This document shows, one piece after another, positions 57,938-64,000 of a DNA stretch of 64,000 nucleotides; the first letter of the stretch is position 1; each line of letters opens with the position of its first letter. Source of the stretch: Mesorhizobium plurifarium (lineage in GTDB: Bacteria; Pseudomonadota; Alphaproteobacteria; Rhizobiales; Rhizobiaceae); contig CCNB01000004.1 of assembly GCA_000824785.1 (NCBI GenBank), positions 629,665-693,664 of the forward strand, given 5' to 3'. Both the position numbers and the translations under genes were made by a program. Below the pieces are notes generated by a model. That model had not been told where the DNA came from and did no database searches. It was given only the letters and a program-made list of their open reading frames with translations.

Positions 57938-58135
57938 ATGAAAACCGACATCAAGGTCGAAGTGGAGCGCTTGGCGGCCGATCCACGCATCACCGACTAT
58001 GATTTCTGGCGATCGTTGAAGAACGTCAACAACGAGATCTTCCACATCGCCAACAACAACGAACCTATCCCGTTCGACATGATCCGCTGGCGCGCGATTC
58101 TGAAGCAGGCGCGCATGAAGCGTGGCCACGCCTAA
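57938..58135 (+). CDS. Small protein of unknown function
   Basis: A 65-residue protein, MKTDIKVEVERLAADPRITDYDFWRSLKNVNNEIFHIANNNEPIPFDM. GAGGAC precedes ATG 57938. No domain recognised; composition and codon use look like real coding sequence. The stop codon TAA lies at the edge of a dispersed repeat. Confidence 0.65.
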   Translation: MKTDIKVEVERLAADPRITDYDFWRSLKNVNNEIFHIANNNEPIPFDMIRWRAILKQARMKRGHA

Positions 58136-58237
58136 AGCATGTCTCCCGAAAGTGGGAACCGGTTTCCGGGATGAAGACATGCGTGAAATCAAAAACCTAA
58201 AGCGCATGCAGCGAATTTGAAAGATCGCGACGCGCTG
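58131..58237. repeat. Dispersed intergenic repeat, copy 2 (partner at 866-963)
   Basis: Same element as 866-963 with GCATGTCT and AGACATGC arms and the block GAAAGATCGCGACGCGCT. It fills the whole gap between the small protein and the convergent Lrp gene and contributes the stop codon of the former. Confidence 0.85.
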
Positions 58238-58714
58238 TCACTTCTGCCTGAAGGCGCCCAGCGGCGAACGCGGCTCGACCGGTGACGACTGGATGATGGC
58301 GGTGTTGGTCATCGCGTAGGGAATGATCCGGTCGATCACGCGCTCGAGCTCGCTCACCGAGCCGACATGGGCGAGCGCGATGAAGCAGTCCTCGCCGGTC
58401 ACCCGGTCGCATTGCGCGATTTCCGGCAGCTCGCGGATGATGTCCGCCACCACGGAAAGCTGTCCCGGCACCGGCCTGATTCTGAGCCATGCCGACAGCT
58501 TCATGCCGAGAGCGGCCGGATTGATCCTGACCGTGTAGGCCTCGATCACGCCGTTTTCCTGCAGCTTGCGGATGCGCTCGGCCACGCTCGGCGCCGACAG
58601 CCCGACGGCGCGCGCCAGTTCCGCCGTGCTGATGCGCGCATCCTTTTCCAGGAGCCGCAGGAGCTTCAGATCGATCGCGTCCAGGTCGATATTTTCACTT
58701 CGAAGGTTTTTCAA
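58238..58714 (-). CDS. Lrp/AsnC-family transcriptional regulator
   Basis: A 158-residue regulator: HTH IDLDAIDLKLLRLLEKDARISTAELARAVGLSAPSVAERIRKLQENGVIEAYTV and a RAM/ACT effector domain. TTG start at 58714 (no better start). Divergent from an EamA exporter; a pairing seen for amino-acid export systems, so it probably controls that gene in response to an amino acid. Confidence 0.9.
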   Translation of the reverse strand: MKNLRSENIDLDAIDLKLLRLLEKDARISTAELARAVGLSAPSVAERIRKLQENGVIEAYTVRINPAALGMKLSAWLRIRPVPGQLSVVADIIRELPEIAQCDRVTGEDCFIALAHVGSVSELERVIDRIIPYAMTNTAIIQSSPVEPRSPLGAFRQK

Positions 58715-58802
58715 GAAGAACCTCTTCTATCAAAAAGCGAAAGCGCCATCTGGCCATTTATTGCGTATATAGTCGGCGGATTACACCTGCGATAATGCAC
58801 GC

Positions 58803-59729
58803 ATGAAAGCTCAAACGCAAATTCCAACTGCAAACCCGGCCAGCGGTGATACAGAAGCGCGCTCCGCCGGCCCCACCGCACTTGCCGGAATGGCCGACGC
58901 GTTGCCGCCGCACGTCTGGTTCTGCGTCAGCGCCGTGTTCCATTATCTCGGGCCGGCCTTCGCCGTGCTGCTCTTCGCTCAGGTCGGCGTGCTCGGCATG
59001 GCTTGGCTGCGCATCGCCACCGCCGCCCTCATCTTCGCCCCTTTGACCAAGCCCTGGCGCGTCTTCGCGCGCGCCGATCGCGACCGGCGACTGCTGCTGC
59101 TGGCCTTCGGCATCTGCCTGGCGGTGATGAACTGCTCGTTCTATCTGGCGCTCGACCGCCTGCCCATCTCGCTGGTGGCGGCGATCGAATTCGTCGGCAC
59201 GATCGCCGTCGCGCTGGTCGGCCTGCGCAGCCGGCGCAACTTTGCGGCGCTCGCTGTTGCCGTCGCCGGCACATTGCTTCTCATCGACGTGAAATGGTCG
59301 AGCGATCCGGTCGGCCTGTGCTGGGCGTTTTTGAATGGCGCCCTGTTCGTCGGCTACATCGTGATCGGTCACCGCGTCGCCCAGGCAGGCTTCGGCATCG
59401 CCGGCCTCGGCGCCGCCATGGCGGTCGCGTTCCTCATCGTATTGCCCATCGGCTTTCGCGAGGCGCTGCCTGCCTTCTCGTCGCCGCAACTGCTCGCGGC
59501 TGCGATCGGCGTCGGCGTCTGCTCCTCGGTCATCCCCTATATCTGCGACCAGCTCGCCATGGCGCGGCTGCCGCGCGCGAGCTTCGCTCTGATGCTGTCT
59601 CTGCTGCCGCTCACGGCAACGCTGATCGGCGTGATCGTGCTGCGCCAGGTGCCGGGCGTCACCGACTGCCTTGGCGTCGCTCTGGTGATCACCGGCGTTG
59701 CCATGCATAAGCCGGCGGCAAATGCGTGA
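58803..59729 (+). CDS. EamA/RhtA-type DMT exporter
   Basis: A 308-residue, 10-helix drug/metabolite transporter with two EamA repeats (VFHYLGPAFAVLLFAQVGVLGMAWLRIATAALIF and FGIAGLGAAMAVAFLIVLPIG). RhtA-like threonine/homoserine exporters have this layout and are paired with Lrp regulators. Likely exports an amino acid; substrate not determined. Confidence 0.88.
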   Translation: MKAQTQIPTANPASGDTEARSAGPTALAGMADALPPHVWFCVSAVFHYLGPAFAVLLFAQVGVLGMAWLRIATAALIFAPLTKPWRVFARADRDRRLLLLAFGICLAVMNCSFYLALDRLPISLVAAIEFVGTIAVALVGLRSRRNFAALAVAVAGTLLLIDVKWSSDPVGLCWAFLNGALFVGYIVIGHRVAQAGFGIAGLGAAMAVAFLIVLPIGFREALPAFSSPQLLAAAIGVGVCSSVIPYICDQLAMARLPRASFALMLSLLPLTATLIGVIVLRQVPGVTDCLGVALVITGVAMHKPAANA

Positions 59730-59738
59730 ATTGTTCGA

Positions 59739-60641
59739 CTAGGCGAGCTTCTCTTTGAGAAACGCCACCGTCCGGCCCCAGGCGAGATCGGCGGCCTTCT
59801 TGTCATAGCGCGCGGCCGACGTATCGTTGTTGAAGGCGTGGTTGGCGCCCTCATAGACATAGACCTTGTATTCGACATGCGCGGCGTCCAAGGCCTTCTT
59901 ATAGGCATCGATGCCGTCATTGGTACGCGTATCGAGCCCGGCATAATGAAGGAGCAGCGGCGCCTTGATTTTCGCGGCGTCCTCGGCCTTGGGCTGCATG
60001 CCGTAATAGGCGACGCCGGCGCTGAGGTCGGGCGCATGGACGGCAAGCTGGTTGACCGCGCCGCCGCCCCAGCAGAAGCCGACCGCCCCGACCTTGCCGT
60101 TGCCGTCCTTGAGGCTCTTGAGGTAGGCGACCGTCGCCACGCCGTCGGCCGCGACCTGGGCAGCATCGAGCTTGCTGAACATGTCGCGTGCCTTGTCCTC
60201 GTCGGAAGGCGTGCCGCCAAGCGGCGACAGGAAGTCCGGCGCCAGCGCGACGAATCCCTCCAGCGCCACGCGCCGGGTGACATCGCGGATATGCGGGTTC
60301 AGTCCCCGGTTCTCGTGGATGACGATGACGGTGCCGAGCTTGCCCTGCTGGTCGGCCGGCTTGACCAGATAGGCTTTCATCTCATCGCTCGAGCCGGGAT
60401 ATGTGATGTTCTCGCCCTTAACGCGGCTGTCGTCCTCGGCGACGATCGCCGCCTGGGCCGAGTTGGCCGCCAGCATCGGAGCGATCGCGGCCGCCGCGGC
60501 GCCCGAGCCCGCCAGCTTCGTCAGTTGCTCCATGAAGCGGCGGCGATCGAGCGTCAGATGGGTGTATTCGTCATAGGCATCGATCATCGCCTGTGTGATG
60601 ACAGGCTGCGTAGTGACGGGCTTGGCAACGGGTTCGGTCAT
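59739..60641 (-). CDS. Dienelactone hydrolase family protein, Tat-exported
   Basis: A 300-residue alpha/beta hydrolase. The N-terminus has a twin-arginine motif, DRRRFMEQLTKLAGSGAAAAA. The catalytic triad is Cys in GFCWGGGA, Asp in HYAGLDTRTND and His in GANHAFNNDT, the DLH pattern with a cysteine nucleophile. GAGGAGAG precedes ATG 60641; the longer frame to 60719 is not needed. Substrate unknown; DLH proteins open lactone or ester bonds. Confidence 0.9.
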   Translation of the reverse strand: MTEPVAKPVTTQPVITQAMIDAYDEYTHLTLDRRRFMEQLTKLAGSGAAAAAIAPMLAANSAQAAIVAEDDSRVKGENITYPGSSDEMKAYLVKPADQQGKLGTVIVIHENRGLNPHIRDVTRRVALEGFVALAPDFLSPLGGTPSDEDKARDMFSKLDAAQVAADGVATVAYLKSLKDGNGKVGAVGFCWGGGAVNQLAVHAPDLSAGVAYYGMQPKAEDAAKIKAPLLLHYAGLDTRTNDGIDAYKKALDAAHVEYKVYVYEGANHAFNNDTSAARYDKKAADLAWGRTVAFLKEKLA

Positions 60642-60853
60642 GGCTCTCCTCGACGACAATGGGGGACGATTCCGCGGATCGACGCGCAAGATAGGGTCAA
60701 GATCCATACGGTCCAGCACGCACGGATAACGATCCGGAGAGCTTCGGTTCGCCCATCACATTTTGGTCATTTCCGAAAGCCTTGATGGTGCTGTCACATT
60801 AGGCGTCGAAGCTGCCCAGGCGGCTTTGATCCGAACGACGAAAGGGGAATCCC

Positions 60854-61288
60854 ATGAACGTCCAGGACATCATCAACACCGTTGCCTCGAAGGCCGGCCT
60901 CGACGAGCCGACCACCGAGAAGGTTGTCGGCACCATCTTTTCCGTGCTGGAGCACGAGGCGGAAGGCACCAGCGTTTCATCCTTCTTCGACCAGATCCCC
61001 GGCGCCGGCGCGCTGGCCCAGAAATATGACGTGATGGCCGCCGGCGCGGCCAATTCGGGCGGCGGCCTTTTGTCGTCGCTGCAAGGGGCGCTTGGCGGCG
61101 TGCTCGGCGAAAAGGCCGGCGCCCTGATCAACGGCGTCGCCGCCCTCAAGGCCTCCGGCCTCGACATGGCGCAAATCCGTCAGGCCGGCGAGACCCTGAT
61201 CAAGCAGGCCGAGGCCGCCGCCGGGCCTGACCTGACCAATCAGGTGCTTGACCAGGTGCCCAGCCTGCGGGGCCATCTCGGACTCTAA
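60854..61288 (+). CDS. Small helical protein, DUF2267/DUF2780-like
   Basis: A 144-residue soluble protein: MNVQDIINTVASKAGLDEPTTEKVVGTIFSVLEHEA, then GALAQKYDVMAAGAANSGGGLLSSLQGALGGVLG. It resembles small DUF2267 or DUF2780-type proteins; exact family uncertain. No operon partner. Confidence 0.65.
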   Translation: MNVQDIINTVASKAGLDEPTTEKVVGTIFSVLEHEAEGTSVSSFFDQIPGAGALAQKYDVMAAGAANSGGGLLSSLQGALGGVLGEKAGALINGVAALKASGLDMAQIRQAGETLIKQAEAAAGPDLTNQVLDQVPSLRGHLGL

Positions 61289-61674
61289 GGCATTCCGCAC
61301 CGGTCTTGCCGGATCAAGCCATTCGGCGACCAGACTGATTGCCTGTGCCACCCGCATCCGGAGGCGGATCGCACGGGAAATCAATCTGGCGCGACCCGGA
61401 ATATCGATATTTTCGAACTATCGTACATGCTCCGGAAACCATGCTCATGGCTTCCGAGGCTCCCGTTAATTGCCATTAACCACCTATTAGAAGTTGCATA
61501 CGATTGTGCTGACTGAACTATCGGTATCCGCATTGGGGGCGGCTGCCTTTCATCGCCTGTGTCAAACCCCTCGCCCGGATATGGCAATCGGCCGTTCGCG
61601 CTGACGGACGCCGGGCGGCCGCTTGATGAGGCAAGAAGGTCCGGCACCTCCGAAAACGAAGAGGCTAACCGGCC
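61289..61674. other. Intergenic region, no gene recognised
   Basis: 386 bp upstream of the MHYT gene. Contains a 12-bp palindrome AATATCGATATT (61400-61411) and an imperfect hairpin CGGAAACCATG / CATGGCTTCCG near 61433-61456; no coding sequence or RNA recognised. Probably the promoter and 5' leader of the next gene. Confidence 0.6.
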
Positions 61675-63747
61675 ATGATGCGCGTCATCTCCTGCGTGAC
61701 GGTCGACCATAATCTATGGCTCGTCCTCGTCGCGGCGCTGGTCTGCGCCGCGGGCTGCTGGGCGACCATCAGGCTCTTCCTGCGGGCGCATGAGGCCGAG
61801 GGGCTGCAGCAGGTCGGCTGGCATTTCCTAACCTCGGTCTGCGCCGGATCATCGATCTGGTGCACGCATTTCATCGCCATGCTGGCTTACGATCCCGGCG
61901 CCGCGATCACCTTCGACCCGGTGCTGACGATCGCCTCGCTCTTCATTGCCATCACCGGCACGGCCGCCGGCTTCATCGCGGCGACGACCCACGCGCCGCG
62001 CATCGCCCCGATCGTCGGAGGCGTCATCGTCGGCCTGGCGATTTCCGGCATGCACTACACCGGCATGGCCGCCTATCATGTCGACGGCATCGTCGAATGG
62101 AACACGGCCTATATTGCCGCCTCTGTCCTGTTCTCCGTGGTCTTTGCCTGCCTCGCCGTCAGCGTCGCCCTGAACGAACGGTTGTCCGGCCGCAACTATT
62201 GGGCCGCGGCCGTCCTGGTGCTGGCCATCGTCAGCCTGCATTTCACCGCAATGGCGGCGGTGCAGGTGACGCCGTTGGTGACGCGCGGGGCCGCCACCGA
62301 TTCGCTGGCCTTGCATGCGATGGCGCTCGGCGTTGCCGTTGCCGGCCTGATCATCATCGGCACAGGCCTTGCCAGCTATCTGATCGACGACCGGACGCGC
62401 ACGGAGGCCTTTCAACGCCTGCATCATCTGGCGATGAACGACACGCTGACCGGCCTGCCCAACCGCGCCAACTTCAACGATCATCTCGACCGCGAGATCG
62501 ACCGCGCCGGCGAACTTGGCGGCAAGGTCGCGGTGGTCGGCATCGATCTCAACCGCTTCAAGGAGATCAACGACATCTGGGGTCATGGCGCGGGCGACCA
62601 GACCTTGAAGGACCTGGCCGAGCGCATGGGCGCGCTGCTGCAGGAAGGCGAATTCGTCGCCCGTCTCGGCGGCGACGAGTTCGCCGGCGTCAAGCGTATG
62701 AAGAGCCAGTCGGACCTTGTCGATTTCATTTCGCGCCTTGAAGCGGCGCTCTTCGCGCCGGTCAGGATCGGCGATATCGAGACCGCCACCGGCGCCAGCC
62801 TCGGCGTCGCCATCTACCCCAATGACGCGCACAACCGCGAGACGCTGGTCAACAATGCCGACCTCGCCATGTATCGCGCCAAGGCGAACATAACGCAGAA
62901 CGTCTGCTTCTATGAGCAGGCCATGGACGAGGCCGTCCGTGCCAACCGGACTTTAGCCAACGACCTGCGCGACGCCGTCGAGAACAGCCAGCTCGACCTG
63001 CACTATCAGGTCCAGACGTCTGTCTCGACCGGCGATATCCGCGGCTATGAGGCGCTGCTGCGCTGGAAGCATCCGACCAGGGGCAACATTTCCCCGGCCG
63101 AGTTCATTCCGCTGGCCGAGGAGAACGGGCTCATCCTGCCGCTCGGCGAATGGGTGCTGCGCACCGCCTGCGCCAAGGCCGCCTCTTGGGATCATCCTTA
63201 CAAGGTCGCGGTCAATCTCTCTCCGGTCCAGTTCGCTCATGCCGACCTGCCGAAGCTCGTCCACGAGATCCTGCTCGAGACCGGGCTCAAGCCGAGCCGG
63301 CTGGAGCTCGAGATCACCGAAACCACCATCATCGCCGACAAGATCCGCACCTTGAACATCCTGCGGCGGATCAAGGCGCTGGGGGTCACCATCGCCATCG
63401 ACGATTTCGGCACCGGTTATTCCTCGCTGGAGACGCTGCGCGCCTTCCCGTTCGACAAGATCAAGCTCGATCGTTCCTTCATGTCCGAGGTCGAAACCAG
63501 CCCGCAGGCCAAGGCCATCATCCGCGCCGTCCTGGCGCTTGGCCAGAGCCTGCATATCCCGGTGCTGGCCGAGGGCGTCGAGACGCACAGCCAATTGTCG
63601 ATCCTGCGCGCCGAAGGCTGCAACGAGGCGCAAGGTTTCCTGCTCGGCCGTCCGGCGCCCTTCGGCGAGATTTTCGCGCTGATGCATCGCAACGAAGCCG
63701 CGACAACTATGATGTCGCTTCCAGCGCCTGCCCAGGCCGTCGCCTAG
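61675..63747 (+). CDS. MHYT-GGDEF-EAL c-di-GMP turnover enzyme
   Basis: A 690-residue membrane protein. The N-terminal ~240 residues form an MHYT sensor with repeated motifs WCTHFIAMLAY, GMHYTGMAAY and LHFTAMAAV, thought to bind copper and sense gases. The GGDEF domain has RLGGDEFAG, intact for cyclase activity. The EAL domain has YEALLRWKHP, DDFGTGYSS and AEGVETH, intact for phosphodiesterase activity. Both activities are possible. Start ATG 61675 follows GAGG by about 10 nt. Confidence 0.95.
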   Translation: MMRVISCVTVDHNLWLVLVAALVCAAGCWATIRLFLRAHEAEGLQQVGWHFLTSVCAGSSIWCTHFIAMLAYDPGAAITFDPVLTIASLFIAITGTAAGFIAATTHAPRIAPIVGGVIVGLAISGMHYTGMAAYHVDGIVEWNTAYIAASVLFSVVFACLAVSVALNERLSGRNYWAAAVLVLAIVSLHFTAMAAVQVTPLVTRGAATDSLALHAMALGVAVAGLIIIGTGLASYLIDDRTRTEAFQRLHHLAMNDTLTGLPNRANFNDHLDREIDRAGELGGKVAVVGIDLNRFKEINDIWGHGAGDQTLKDLAERMGALLQEGEFVARLGGDEFAGVKRMKSQSDLVDFISRLEAALFAPVRIGDIETATGASLGVAIYPNDAHNRETLVNNADLAMYRAKANITQNVCFYEQAMDEAVRANRTLANDLRDAVENSQLDLHYQVQTSVSTGDIRGYEALLRWKHPTRGNISPAEFIPLAEENGLILPLGEWVLRTACAKAASWDHPYKVAVNLSPVQFAHADLPKLVHEILLETGLKPSRLELEITETTIIADKIRTLNILRRIKALGVTIAIDDFGTGYSSLETLRAFPFDKIKLDRSFMSEVETSPQAKAIIRAVLALGQSLHIPVLAEGVETHSQLSILRAEGCNEAQGFLLGRPAPFGEIFALMHRNEAATTMMSLPAPAQAVA

Positions 63748-63865
63748 CGCGATAGCTGGCCGAGATTCAGGTCAGGCGGCCGAGGCAGGGATTTTGACCG
63801 GTCGGCTCCGTTTGCATTGGCACGTGGCATACGTTGGAGATTGGCTGAAACGCCCATCGCGATCG

Positions 63866-64000
63866 TCATTCCTGGGCGGAGCAGGAGCGAAGCTCCGTCG
63901 CGGAGACCCTGGAATCCATGCCGTTACCTTCGCCAAGGCGTGCAACGGAGCAGAATTCTGCACCGCGGCAACGCTTCGAAGTCACGGCATGGATTCTATG
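63866..64000. repeat. Dispersed palindromic repeat, cut by window edge
   Basis: GAATCCATGCCGT (63912-63924) and ACGGCATGGATTC (63984-63996) are perfect 13-bp inverted arms. Upstream is the hairpin GGAGC..GCTCC. The composite resembles repeats common in rhizobial intergenic regions (from memory). Confidence 0.75.

Noticed and set aside
63772..63963. A 63-codon open frame on the minus strand at the right edge
   Set aside because: It lies in a palindromic repeat, where such spurious small proteins are often predicted; no family features.

Overview
The window reads as chromosome of an alphaproteobacterium of the order Hyphomicrobiales (Rhizobiales), most likely Mesorhizobium or a close relative. 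The evidence is a circularly permuted two-piece tmRNA with the tag ANDNYAEARLAA, an alphaproteobacterial SspB, a GTTC-N7-GTTC LexA box, a CobF of the aerobic cobalamin pathway, high GC with dense convergent and divergent packing, and several short palindromic repeats of the kind scattered through rhizobial intergenic DNA. I see no rRNA, ordinary tRNA, insertion sequence, integrase or CRISPR array. The genus is an inference.

Left part (1-15.8 kb, mostly minus strand): a partial FAD oxidoreductase, an HxlR regulator divergent from a QorB-like reductase, two tandem Kup potassium transporters whose 3' ends are almost identical in DNA, pdxJ, a SpoIIAA-like protein, a RecD-like helicase behind a LexA box, a cobalt-type nitrile hydratase operon (alpha, beta, accessory protein), an RND efflux pump with its adaptor, and a LysE exporter.

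Middle part (15.9-43.3 kb): a housekeeping series (ilvI-ilvH, miaA, serB, degP, DUF2065, hflC, hflK, folA, thyA) is interrupted by accessory blocks. ilvIH has a clear attenuator: a 16-residue leader peptide rich in branched-chain residues followed by a terminator hairpin. The first accessory block (18.7-29.8 kb) holds a sigma54 activator with its target flavin monooxygenase behind a -24/-12 promoter, a pair of non-heme iron oxygenases matching the TmpA/TmpB phosphonate pathway with a LysR regulator, an XRE-cupin/unknown/GNAT operon, a HerA-like ATPase and a diguanylate cyclase. The second (37-42.5 kb) holds a DUF4424 protein, cobF and a molybdate system (modE, modABC, mop) with a ModE box between modA and mop.

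Right part (43.4-64 kb): the tmRNA gene, a small P-loop ATPase, a Bcr/CflA-type exporter with a TetR regulator, sspB with two small genes, a ClC-type channel divergent from a MarR regulator across a perfect palindrome, a very large AsmA protein with a TolA-like tail, a Dyp peroxidase, a D-lactate dehydrogenase, a thioesterase, an Lrp regulator with an EamA exporter, a Tat-exported dienelactone hydrolase homologue, and an MHYT-GGDEF-EAL c-di-GMP enzyme. The most informative signals for follow-up are the ilv leader, the LexA-controlled helicase, the kup gene-conversion tract, the TmpA/TmpB pair and the structured intergenic palindromes.
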